Assembly (NCBI RefSeq): GCF_025519785.1
Contig: NZ_JAOPKZ010000007.1
Coordinates: forward strand, 61,698-125,697
Length of the DNA: 64,000 nt
Origin: Staphylococcus marylandisciuri
GTDB taxonomy: Bacteria; Bacillota; Bacilli; Staphylococcales; Staphylococcaceae
Direction of reading: 5' to 3'
In this document: one piece after another, positions 1 through 8,146 of the stretch
Layout: the number at the start of each line of letters is the position of its first letter
How positions within the stretch are numbered: position 1 is the stretch's first letter
Program-made: the position numbers and the translations under genes
The notes under the pieces: generated by a model
What the model saw: the letters and a program-made list of their open reading frames with translations, nothing else
Told to the model about the DNA's origin: nothing
Database searches by the model: none

Positions 1-10
1 TTTAATAAAT

Positions 11-1702
11 TTATTCAATCTCTAATGTTACTCTAAAGGTAGTACCTACTCCGAGTTCGCTTTCTACTTCAATTTGACCATTGTGAGCCTCTACAATATG
101 CTTAGTAATAGACAGACCTAATCCCGTGCCTCCAGAGTCTCGACTGCGTGCTTTATCCACCCTATAGAAACGTTCAAAAATGTGGGCTTGATCCTCTTCG
201 CTAATACCTATCCCTGAATCTCTGACTTCTAGTTTACACTGGTTGTCTTCAGTATAAAGGCTTACTACAACTTCACTGTCCTCTCTAGAGTAACTTATCG
301 CATTGCTAAGCAAGTTGACTATGACCTGAGTTAGCTTAGATTTATTCCCATTAATAATGAGCTGTTGTTCAATATCTTCTTGTAGATGTATGTCCTTTTC
401 CTCAGCTAAGTGTTCAAGGTTCATCATCGTCTCAAGACAGAGTGCTGAAAAGTTAAACTTCTCTTTCTTAATAACATTTTGTTGTTCTATATGAGATAAA
501 TCCAATAAATCAGTCACTAGTGATTCTATCCTATCTGACTCTTTATAAATAATACTTAAAAATGAATCTAATGATGTCTCATCATTTTTAGCTCCATCAA
601 GTAATGTTTCTGAAAACCCTTTGATAGAAGTGATAGGCGTTTTAAGCTCATGAGAAACATTCGCTACAAATTCTCTGCGCAAGTTTTCTAATTTTTTGAG
701 GTGAGTAATGTCATGTAACACTACTATCAAACCATATAGATGTTTTCTCGTCGATGAAAGCACAGGCACACATGCCATATCAAAATATTTTTCATGAACT
801 TGAGTTAAATTAAGCTTAATTTGTTTATAAATAGACCTTTCTGTCTTAAATCCTTGAGCGATGTAGCTCTGTAATTCTGTATCTAAATAATCAGTATAAC
901 GCTCGTTAATAATATAATTTTTAGGTTTAAAATTATCATAGTACGCTTGATTGGCGACTACAATTTCTCCCTTATTGTTTATCATTAAGATAGAACTCGG
1001 TATATTCTCAATTGTAGCTGTTAACCGATGGGCTTGTAACTTTTGTTCATGATTTAAAATTTGCAATCTACGCGCTAAATTATTGGTGGTCACAAAGAGT
1101 GCTTTAGTTTCTTTAACGTTACTTTCAGGGATTCTAATATGGTAATGTCCATCTACTAGGAGTGACGTCGCGTAAGTCACTTCATTTATCGGCCGGATAT
1201 AAGTTCGATGGATATGGCGCACCACGAAATACAGCATAACAAGCACAAACAAGCCAATCATACCGATATACTTCCATACTGCAATCTTTAAATTGTGTAT
1301 TTTTTCGTCAGTACCACTAATAATTACTTCATAATTTCCTCTAAAAGTTTTTGAAGTAAACCGGTGATTTGAATGGTATTTATCATATAGATAAGTTGAA
1401 GGATTCGCTTCATTATTGATTTCTGGATTAACTTTTACCTTTCCTTCCGTGGTAAAAATATCTTTTCCATTTTTCTCAATGTGTATAGTTAACTCTTTAT
1501 TTTTAGCTATGTTATGTACTTGATTAGTTTTATTATCCTTCACTAAGTCAATATAATGCTGGGCTTCATGATCAAGTTCCCTTTCATGACTATCAGCTAC
1601 TGTTTGTGAGACAACATGTGTAATGATGAAACCGAGTAAAAGTAAACTTACAATGGTTAATGACCAAAGTAGTATAAGTAAACGCTGATGAAACTTAAGC
1701 AT
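11..1702 (-). CDS. phoR: PhoR sensor histidine kinase
   Basis: This is the membrane sensor kinase of the phosphate-limitation two-component system; it should phosphorylate PhoP, encoded just upstream. The 563-residue protein has an N-terminal membrane segment (about 8-30), an extracytoplasmic stretch, a second segment (about 143-162), a HAMP-like linker and a PAS domain (about 225-335). The kinase core follows: H-box FVANVSHELKTP with phospho-acceptor His351, N-box NLLSNA near 463, and G-boxes DSGIGI (495-500) and GGTGLGL (524-530). Its ATG overlaps the phoP stop by one base (TAATG), so the pair is probably translationally coupled. WalK has a similar layout, but the pairing with PhoP and the icd/citZ neighbourhood fit PhoR. 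The gene is complete, with its stop near the window edge. Confidence 0.93.
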   Translation of the reverse strand: MLKFHQRLLILLWSLTIVSLLLLGFIITHVVSQTVADSHERELDHEAQHYIDLVKDNKTNQVHNIAKNKELTIHIEKNGKDIFTTEGKVKVNPEINNEANPSTYLYDKYHSNHRFTSKTFRGNYEVIISGTDEKIHNLKIAVWKYIGMIGLFVLVMLYFVVRHIHRTYIRPINEVTYATSLLVDGHYHIRIPESNVKETKALFVTTNNLARRLQILNHEQKLQAHRLTATIENIPSSILMINNKGEIVVANQAYYDNFKPKNYIINERYTDYLDTELQSYIAQGFKTERSIYKQIKLNLTQVHEKYFDMACVPVLSSTRKHLYGLIVVLHDITHLKKLENLRREFVANVSHELKTPITSIKGFSETLLDGAKNDETSLDSFLSIIYKESDRIESLVTDLLDLSHIEQQNVIKKEKFNFSALCLETMMNLEHLAEEKDIHLQEDIEQQLIINGNKSKLTQVIVNLLSNAISYSREDSEVVVSLYTEDNQCKLEVRDSGIGISEEDQAHIFERFYRVDKARSRDSGGTGLGLSITKHIVEAHNGQIEVESELGVGTTFRVTLEIE

Positions 1703-2409
1703 TAATTTTTAGGCCTTTCCAATTTGTAGCCAAGTCCTCGCACTGTTTTAATTAAGGTTGGTTGCTTTGGATTTTCTTCTAACTTATCTCTTAAATGACT
1801 AACATGTACATCCACGATTCTCGAATCCCCTGCAAATTCATAATTCCATACTGAGTTCAACATATGTTCACGCGTGATGACACGCCCTTGTCGTTCTATT
1901 AAATATAGAAGTAACTCAAACTCTTTCGGAGTGAGTTCTAAAAGTTCATCATCTTTGTATACTTCAAAGAAATCAGGTCTAATTCTAATAGAACCTATGA
2001 TTATATCTTCATCATCATCGTTGTTCTCCATCTCTTTGATCATAACAGCACGCCGTAATATCGCTTTTACTCTAGCAACTACTTCTCTAGGAGAAAATGG
2101 TTTAGTCATGTAATCGTCAGCTCCTAATTCTAAGCCGAGAACCCGATCAAATTCATCTTCTTTAGCTGTAAGCATTAAAATTGGAACTAGATTTTTATTA
2201 GTTCGAACGTTCTTACATACTTCAATGCCATCCTTTTTGGGTAACATAACATCTAATACTACTAGATCAGGAGCACTGTCATCTATTTTTTTTAACGCTT
2301 CTTCTCCGTCATATGCTACTTCCACCTGATAACCTGCTTGTTCCAAGTTATACTTTAAAAGTGTTACTATAGATTGCTCATCATCAACTACTAGAACCTT
2401 CTGTGTCAT
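1702..2409 (-). CDS. phoP: PhoP response regulator (OmpR/PhoB family)
   Basis: This is the DNA-binding response regulator of the phosphate-starvation response, the partner of PhoR. Its 235 residues form a receiver domain (1-120) with acidic pocket VVDDE at 7-11, phospho-acceptor Asp53 in LDVMLP, Thr81 and Lys103 (TKPF). A winged-helix trans_reg_C domain follows (about 138-232), ending in the typical VRGLGYKL. It is transcribed first in the phoP-phoR operon. A ribosome site GGAGGTAA lies just upstream of the ATG. The upstream region carries TTWACA-type direct repeats, suggesting autoregulation (separate entry). Function is secure from family and context; the regulon is inferred. Confidence 0.94.
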   Translation of the reverse strand: MTQKVLVVDDEQSIVTLLKYNLEQAGYQVEVAYDGEEALKKIDDSAPDLVVLDVMLPKKDGIEVCKNVRTNKNLVPILMLTAKEDEFDRVLGLELGADDYMTKPFSPREVVARVKAILRRAVMIKEMENNDDDEDIIIGSIRIRPDFFEVYKDDELLELTPKEFELLLYLIERQGRVITREHMLNSVWNYEFAGDSRIVDVHVSHLRDKLEENPKQPTLIKTVRGLGYKLERPKN

Positions 2410-2481
2410 AAGTTACCTCCAAAATTTAAAAATTCTACTATAAGTAAATTTTAATTCAAATTCTGATTACTTAAAATACTA

Positions 2482-2642
2482 TTTACATAATCTTAACAAA
2501 TGATTATAAAAATTTTATGAGAAAGTTCACATAATATTAATTAACTCCCTCATTAAAGCATTTTAACCTATTTTTAAAGAGAGAACTTATATATATCATT
2601 AGATCTTAACACTTTCTTAACAATACATTCGCAATATTAACA
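2482..2642. promoter_or_regulatory. PhoP-box-like TTWACA direct repeats upstream of phoP
   Basis: On the plus strand TTTACA (2482-2487) and TTAACA (2493-2498) are 5 bases apart. TTCACA (2526-2531) is followed at the same spacing by a weaker TTAATT. A second cluster has TTAACA (2606-2611), TTAACA (2617-2622), TTCGCA (2628-2633) and TTAACA (2637-2642), spaced 5, 5 and 3. Bacillus PhoP binds TT(A/T/C)ACA direct repeats with about 5-base spacing, so these are good candidates. They read opposite to phoP. Binding is inferred. Confidence 0.5.
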
Positions 2643-2792
2643 TTTTTGTATGGATCGTCCCTCTACGGTAGAAGTACATTCTTGAAAGATTAATATTTTT
2701 AATATTCTAGTTACCAATCATTTCTGTAGTGAATTGATAAGACCTAAATAGTTCTATACTTGCAGCTTATTTAAATTTTCAAGAAGTTAAGA

Positions 2793-3394
2793 TGAGGTTG
2801 AGACATAGGTTTCTGTGCTTTGGGAAAGCAATTAACGGCGTTCCAAAAGCTTGTTTGTCGACAGAAACTTTCACGATGAGATAAAATTTGGACAACAATT
2901 TTGCTCATCGTTCAGTTCTACTTAACCCCTAACCGCTCTTATCCCGACCTCGATATGAATATAACTTTTCACAACGTCTTAGCATTTTTTTGTAGTGGGA
3001 CCCAACTCGCATTGCTTGGCGAAACTGATAAACCAGTTTCTCTGTGTTGGGGCTCCACCCCAACTCGCTTTGCTTGTGGAAACTGATAAACCAGTTTCTT
3101 TTTGTTGGGGCCCCACCCCAACTCGCTTTGCTTGTGGAAACTGATAAACCAGTTTCTTTTTGTTGGGGCCCCACCCCAACTCGCTTTGCTTGTGGAAACT
3201 GATAAACCAGTTTCTTTTTGTTGGGGCCCCAAACCAAAAACTTCGAGATTTTCGCAATTTTTACGAAAACCTCGAAGTTTTTTCTAATGAGGAGGCTGGG
3301 ACATAATATAATGTCTCAGCCTCTTCAACATCTTTGCCGGGACGGGACTACGAAATCATTTTATTCAAATTAGATTTCTGCCCCGCTCCCTTTA
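2793..3394. repeat. Composite STAR-type repeat locus 1
   Basis: This fills most of the phoP-icd gap. It opens with GAGGTTGAGACAT at 2795 and reaches its inverted counterpart ATCCCGACCTC at about 2941-2951. A tandem array of 58-bp units follows (2991-3230) with TGTTGGGGCCCC cores at 3103, 3161 and 3219, a variant core (GGGGCTCC) at 3045 and a degenerate one near 2991. Next come a CTTCGAG terminator-like hairpin (3236-3284), a GAGGCTGGGACAT/ATGTCTCAGCCTC hairpin and a half copy of the AGATTTCTGCCCCGCTCCC arm ending at 3390. Short ORFs across it are repeat-encoded and not genes. Confidence 0.9.
3236..3284. terminator. Bidirectional terminator downstream of icd
   Basis: Arms AAAAACTTCGAG and CTCGAAGTTTTTT enclose an inner TTTCG/CGAAAA stem. 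The A-run and T-run on either side make it usable in both directions. It lies about 120 bp past the icd stop. The same hairpin recurs at 42781-42830 and, split, at 49823/50404. Confidence 0.7.
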
Positions 3395-3406
3395 TTATAA
3401 ACATTG

Positions 3407-4675
3407 TTATTTAATATTTTTGATTAATGCATCAGCAAATTCTGAAGTTGATACTTCTTCTGCACCTTCCATTAAGCGTGCAAAATCATAAGTAACAACT
3501 TTTGAAGCAATAGTAGTCTCAATTGCTTCTGTAATCTTATCAGCAGCTTCTTGCCAACCTAGATGTTCTAACATTAATACTGCACTTAAGATTTCAGATG
3601 AAGGGTTAACTTTATTCATATTCGCATATTTAGGAGCTGTACCGTGAGTCGCTTCAAAAATAGCATGACCCGTTTCGTAGTTAATGTTAGCTCCAGGTGC
3701 AATTCCGATACCGCCAACTTGTGCAGCTAAAGCATCAGAAACGTAGTCACCATTTAAGTTCATAGTAGCTACTACATCATGATCAGCTGGACGAGTTAAG
3801 ATTTGTTGTAAGAAGATATCAGCAATTGAATCCTTGATAATTATTTTACCTTCTTGTTCAGCTTTACTTTGCGCTTCGTTTGCAGCTTCTTTACCTTCTT
3901 GTTCAACGATTTCATCGTATTGTTGCCAAGTGAAGACTTTATCGCCGAATTCATTATGAGCTAAGTCATAACCCCACTGCTTAAATGCACCTTCAGTAAA
4001 TTTCATAATATTACCTTTGTGCACTAATGTAACGGATTTACGATTGTTTTCGATAGCATACTTGATAGCAGCACGGACTAAACGTTCAGTACCTTCTTTA
4101 GATACTGGTTTAACCCCTATACCTGAAGTTTCAGGGAAACGAATATTAGTCGCGCCCATTTCATTTTGTAAGAAATCAATTAATTTCTTAACTTCTTCAG
4201 TACCTTCTTTAAATTCAATACCTGCATAAATATCTTCTGTGTTTTCACGGAAGATAACCATATCTGTGTCTTCAGGACGTTTAACTGGTGAAGGAACACC
4301 TTTGAACCATCTCACTGGTCGTAAACATGTAAATAAATCTAATTCTTGTCTTAAAGCCACATTTAAAGAACGAATGCCTCCACCAATTGGAGTAGTTAAA
4401 GGTCCTTTAATAGCAATTAAATACTCTTTGATCGTCTCTAATGTTTCGTTAGGCAACCATTCACCTGTTTCATCGTAAGCTTTTTGACCAGCTAGCACTT
4501 CTTTCCATTCGATGCGCTTTTCACCGTTGTATGCTTTCTCAACCGCTGCATCGATAACACGACTTGCAGCTTTCCAAATATCCGGTCCAATTCCGTCGCC
4601 AATGATAAATGGAATGATTGGTTCATTTGGTACATTTAAACCATTATTTTGCTTAACAATTTTGTCTCCTGCCAT
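3407..4675 (-). CDS. icd: NADP-dependent isocitrate dehydrogenase
   Basis: It oxidatively decarboxylates isocitrate to 2-oxoglutarate with NADP+ in the TCA cycle. The 422-residue length is that of Bacillus CitC/Icd. The substrate site is clear: [13 protein letters not shown] places Ser103, Asn105 and Arg109 where the E. coli enzyme has Ser113, Asn115 and Arg119, with Arg119 further on. ENTEDIYAG and THGTAPKYA are typical. It follows citrate synthase after 65 bp on the same strand, so citZ-icd is probably an operon. In Bacillus mdh follows; here phoPR lies beyond a repeat array. GGAGGTTTAA precedes the ATG. Confidence 0.96.
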   Translation of the reverse strand: MAGDKIVKQNNGLNVPNEPIIPFIIGDGIGPDIWKAASRVIDAAVEKAYNGEKRIEWKEVLAGQKAYDETGEWLPNETLETIKEYLIAIKGPLTTPIGGGIRSLNVALRQELDLFTCLRPVRWFKGVPSPVKRPEDTDMVIFRENTEDIYAGIEFKEGTEEVKKLIDFLQNEMGATNIRFPETSGIGVKPVSKEGTERLVRAAIKYAIENNRKSVTLVHKGNIMKFTEGAFKQWGYDLAHNEFGDKVFTWQQYDEIVEQEGKEAANEAQSKAEQEGKIIIKDSIADIFLQQILTRPADHDVVATMNLNGDYVSDALAAQVGGIGIAPGANINYETGHAIFEATHGTAPKYANMNKVNPSSEILSAVLMLEHLGWQEAADKITEAIETTIASKVVTYDFARLMEGAEEVSTSEFADALIKNIK

Positions 4676-4740
4676 GAGTTAAACCTCCACTTTAAATAAT
4701 TAAAAATCTAGATTAGAGTTATATATTACTTAACTAGCTC

Positions 4741-5862
4741 TTATTCACGTTCGTCAATTGGTAAATAAGTACGTTCAGTTTCACCAATGTATTGAGCACG
4801 TGGTCTCATGATGCGATTATCTCTATATTGCTCTAACATGTGAGCTATCCAACCAGAAGTTCTACTTACTGCGAAGATAGGTGTAAACAAATCGTGTGGA
4901 ATATTAAGGCTGTGGTAAACTGTCGCACTATAGAAGTCAACGTTTGGTATTAACCCTTTTTCTTCTTTCATTTTATCAGCAATTTTAACTGAAATATCGA
5001 AAAGTTCACTTTGATTTGTTTCTTTAGTTATTTTCTTACTCATTTCTTTAAGATACTTAGCACGAGGATCACCATTTTTATAAACTCGGTGACCAAAGCC
5101 CATGATCTTCTCTTTATTCTTAATTTTCTCGTCGATGTAGTCATCAACAGCGTCTACAGATTTCACATCTGATAACATGTTCATCACTCGTTCATTCGCC
5201 CCACCATGCAATGGTCCTTTTAAAGAACCTACTGCTGCAACTATACCAGAGTACATATCTGATAATGATGAAACAGCACAGCGGGCAGTAAATGCTGATG
5301 CGTTTAATTCGTGATCAGCATGTAAGACAAGTGCTTTATTGAATGCTTCAACTTCAACATCTGTTGGAAGTTCTCCATTTAACATGTAAAGGAAATTACC
5401 TGCGTAACTTAAATCTTTATTAGGCTTAACTGGTTCTTTACCTTCACGAACGCGGGCGAATGAAGTGACAAGCGAAGCAATTTTCGCTTGGATGCGAATT
5501 GCTCTTTCAAATTTCTTATCTTCTCCTTCATCTTCTGCATCAGGATCGAAATGTGCAATATAAGATACTGAAGTACGTAATGCCGTCATAGGGTGCACAT
5601 GATCTGTGGCATATTCCTTAAAGTGATTATAAACGCGTGAATTTAACGTCATATAATCAAATAACTTATCTTTAAGCTCTTTAAGTTCTTCCTTATTAGG
5701 TAATTTATAATGCCATAATAAATAAACAATTTCTTCGAATTGTGCATTTTCAGCTAAATCATCAATATCATAGCCCGCATATGTTAATTGACTATCAATG
5801 ATTGAACTTACTTTCGTTTCTGCTGCAATTACCCCTTCTAGGCCTCTTTGTAATTCTGCCAT
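4741..5862 (-). CDS. citZ: Citrate synthase
   Basis: It condenses acetyl-CoA and oxaloacetate to citrate, the TCA entry step. The 373-residue protein belongs to the short Gram-positive (type I, homodimeric) class. Catalytic residues are recognisable: His219 in GPLHGGANE, His258 in GFGHRVYKNGDPRA and Asp309 in NVDFYSA, plus the conserved HADHELNAS at 181-189. It is first gene of a citZ-icd unit. A -10-like TATAAT and a near-consensus cre lie just upstream, consistent with carbon catabolite control by CcpA (encoded at 47.1-48.1 kb). Confidence 0.96.
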   Translation of the reverse strand: MAELQRGLEGVIAAETKVSSIIDSQLTYAGYDIDDLAENAQFEEIVYLLWHYKLPNKEELKELKDKLFDYMTLNSRVYNHFKEYATDHVHPMTALRTSVSYIAHFDPDAEDEGEDKKFERAIRIQAKIASLVTSFARVREGKEPVKPNKDLSYAGNFLYMLNGELPTDVEVEAFNKALVLHADHELNASAFTARCAVSSLSDMYSGIVAAVGSLKGPLHGGANERVMNMLSDVKSVDAVDDYIDEKIKNKEKIMGFGHRVYKNGDPRAKYLKEMSKKITKETNQSELFDISVKIADKMKEEKGLIPNVDFYSATVYHSLNIPHDLFTPIFAVSRTSGWIAHMLEQYRDNRIMRPRAQYIGETERTYLPIDERE

Positions 5863-5889
5863 GATAAATTCCCCTTTTCTATTTCATAA

Positions 5890-5937
5890 TGAAATGGCTT
5901 TCAAACTTATTATATCGAATAAATGCCATTATTGAAA
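5890..5937 (-). promoter_or_regulatory. citZ promoter region with cre-like operator
   Basis: Reading toward citZ there is TATAAT (5909-5914) with only a weak -35 (TTTCAA, 5932-5937) at 17-bp spacing. The palindrome TGAAATGGCTTTCA (5890-5903) matches the cre consensus TGWAANCGNTNWCA at all but one position and would overlap the start point. This placement suits CcpA repression by blocking initiation. The call rests on motif match only. Confidence 0.45.
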
Positions 5938-6456
5938 CCTTCTTACTTACAAACATTAATAGAAGAATGATTTTTCTCACTTCTTTAAAAGTAAGTAATA
6001 TCGCTACTCCAGATATACTATATGATAGTTTAAGAGCAATTTATTATGAAATTTTATTTTAAAAGATGGCATTGACTACATATATGTAGCTAGCTATAAC
6101 TACATTTTAATAGTTCTATACGCTTTGTTCAATTTATCTTCTGTTTTTAATTTATTATCGCTAGTAATAATTAAATCCGAATGTTTAAAAGTGGAATTTT
6201 ACTCCTTAGTTACAGAAATGATTGTCATATCAACTCAAAAGTATATAATAGAAATAATTACGAATAGATTGAGATTAACTAATAGTTATAGTTTAAATAA
6301 TTAGTGATTATAATAATTCATAAATCAAGAAATATTACTCTATTCTAGTTATTGATTTAGCTATTAGCTGTTAGCTACTCATTACTATTACACTGTACGT
6401 AAACGATTTAAGGGGAGTTTATTTACGGTAAATCTATAAACAAAGGAGATTGCTAA
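5938..6456 (+). promoter_or_regulatory. citZ-permease divergent gap with permease promoter and long leader
   Basis: This AT-rich gap separates the divergent citZ and permease genes. The best promoter toward the permease is TTGTCA (6222-6227), 16 bp, TATAAT (6244-6249). That implies an untranslated leader of roughly 200 nt with several short inverted stretches. No ORF with a ribosome site was found in it. No known riboswitch was recognised. Confidence 0.45.
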
Positions 6457-7815
6457 ATGGCAAAACAACAGTTACAACGAGAATTAAGTAGTCGCCATGT
6501 GCAACTGATTGCAATTGGGGGAGCAATAGGTACAGGGCTATTCTTAGGGGCAGGACAGACGATTAACCTCACAGGGCCTTCCATTCTACTTACATATATC
6601 ATTATAGGCTTTGTGCTATTTATGTTTATGCGAGGTTTGGGAGAAATTATGGTCGAAAATACGCATTTCAAATCATTTGCAGACGTCACAGGTCACTATT
6701 TAGGACCATTTGCCGGCTTTATTACTGGTTGGACTTACTGGCTAAGTTGGGTTATTACCGGAATGGCTGAAGTCACAGCGGTAGCTAAGTATGTAAGTTA
6801 CTGGTTTCCTGATATACCGAACTGGTTGACTGCGCTATTCTGCGTCTTATTCTTAATGTTCTTAAACTTACTAAGTGCTAAATTATTTGGTGAATTAGAG
6901 TTCTGGTTCGCGATTATCAAAGTCGTCACTATTATCGCTTTAATAGTGATCGGTATAGTCATGATCGTATTTGCTTTCAAAACGCCTTTTGGTCATGCTT
7001 CATTGGCGAACATTTATAAACACGGTTTCTTCTCAGATGGCTTAAATGGTTTTATGATGTCTTTCCAAATGGCTACATTCTCATTTGTAGGGATAGAACT
7101 CATTGGTGTAACTGCTGGAGAAACTAAAGATCCGAAAACGATTATCCCTAAAGCTATTAACAGCGTACCAATAAGAATATTGATATTCTATGTTGGATCG
7201 TTAGCTATTATTATGTCAATCATTCCCTGGACTCAAATCAACCCTGATGACAGTCCGTTCGTAAAGCTTTTTGCTTTAATTGGCATTCCATTTGCAGCTG
7301 GAATTATCAACTTTGTAGTGCTAACTGCAGCAGCTTCTTCTTGTAATAGCGGTATTTTCTCTAACAGTCGCATGTTATTTGGGTTAGCTAAAAAAGAACA
7401 AGCACCTCCTATTTTTGAAAGTACAAATAAAAATGGTGTGCCTAATATTGCAATTATTGCTTCATCATTACTATTATTTATAGCAGCATTTCTAAACTAT
7501 GTGATACCCAACTCAACATTAGTATTTACTTACATTACGAGCTTATCCACGATCTTATTTATCATCGTTTGGATGATAATCACTTTAGCGTATATAAAGT
7601 ACCATCGTACTAACCCGAAAGCTCACAAACAAGCGAGATATAAACTGCCGGGTGGTAAGTATATGGGTTATCTCATACTACTGTTCTTCTTAATAGTATT
7701 TTGCTTGTTATTTGTGAATCATGACACGCGTATTGGTATTTATATCGCTCCGATATGGCTCATTATTCTAGGTGTTATGTATCTCAGATACAAGAGAGTC
7801 AATTCTAGTAAATAA
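6457..7815 (+). CDS. aapA: APC-family amino-acid permease (CycA/AapA-like)
   Basis: A 452-residue proton-coupled amino-acid permease of the cytoplasmic membrane. About 12 hydrophobic segments span residues 18-448. The first carries the family signature IGGAIGTGLFLGAG (about 21-34), and GPS and FSFVGIEL motifs follow. Overall it resembles CycA, the D-serine/D-alanine/glycine transporter, which is AapA in staphylococci; substrate is therefore inferred by similarity. It is the only plus-strand gene among the central-metabolism genes of the first 20 kb, with its own terminator downstream. The start is set by AAAGGAGATT seven bases before the ATG. Confidence 0.85.
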   Translation: MAKQQLQRELSSRHVQLIAIGGAIGTGLFLGAGQTINLTGPSILLTYIIIGFVLFMFMRGLGEIMVENTHFKSFADVTGHYLGPFAGFITGWTYWLSWVITGMAEVTAVAKYVSYWFPDIPNWLTALFCVLFLMFLNLLSAKLFGELEFWFAIIKVVTIIALIVIGIVMIVFAFKTPFGHASLANIYKHGFFSDGLNGFMMSFQMATFSFVGIELIGVTAGETKDPKTIIPKAINSVPIRILIFYVGSLAIIMSIIPWTQINPDDSPFVKLFALIGIPFAAGIINFVVLTAAASSCNSGIFSNSRMLFGLAKKEQAPPIFESTNKNGVPNIAIIASSLLLFIAAFLNYVIPNSTLVFTYITSLSTILFIIVWMIITLAYIKYHRTNPKAHKQARYKLPGGKYMGYLILLFFLIVFCLLFVNHDTRIGIYIAPIWLIILGVMYLRYKRVNSSK

Positions 7816-7948
7816 ATTATTTAGAGTAATTGTGATTTACGAAATACTCTTGATCCAAGCTCATACTACTGAGCCGATATTGTAGCAAGCTTTAAAAGTT
7901 ATATCTTAATTTCATTCAGCATATTCTAATACCCATTAGCTAAATTTA

Positions 7949-8015
7949 AGCCAGCATCCAGTTAGAATGCGAGAGTTCAATTTACTCTGTACACTAACTA
8001 AATGCTGGCTTTTAT
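7949..8015 (+). terminator. Terminator of the amino-acid permease gene
   Basis: AAGCCAGCATCCAGTTAG (about 7948-7965) pairs with CTAACTAAATGCTGGCTT (about 7994-8011) and runs into TTTATAT. The long stem followed by T-rich sequence suits a plus-strand intrinsic terminator, about 135 bp after the stop. Confidence 0.75.
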
Positions 8016-8072
8016 ATATATTTTAAATATAGAAAGCTGTAGTATGGATATGACAGTAGTAAATATTGACTA

Positions 8073-8120
8073 AAATAAAAACCCCTACTTAGACAACTTC
8101 TATTCATTATCTAAGCAGGG
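8073..8120 (-). terminator. Terminator of the pfkA-pyk operon
   Basis: On the minus strand CCTGCTTAGATAA pairs with TTGTCTAAGTAGG and is followed by GGTTTTTATTTT. It begins about 25 bp after the pyk stop. The remaining permease-pyk gap holds only this and the convergent permease terminator. Confidence 0.8.
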
Positions 8121-8146
8121 AGAATTATATAATATCATCCGTTTAT

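Noticed and set aside
2991..3230. Possible CRISPR-like array because of regular spacing
   Set aside because: The spacers are as identical as the cores and there are no cas genes; it is a tandem STAR repeat.
2901..3287. Several overlapping 61-102 codon ORFs across the STAR array
   Set aside because: They encode the 58-bp repeat in various frames (periodic KETGLSVSTS-like peptides) and lack ribosome sites.
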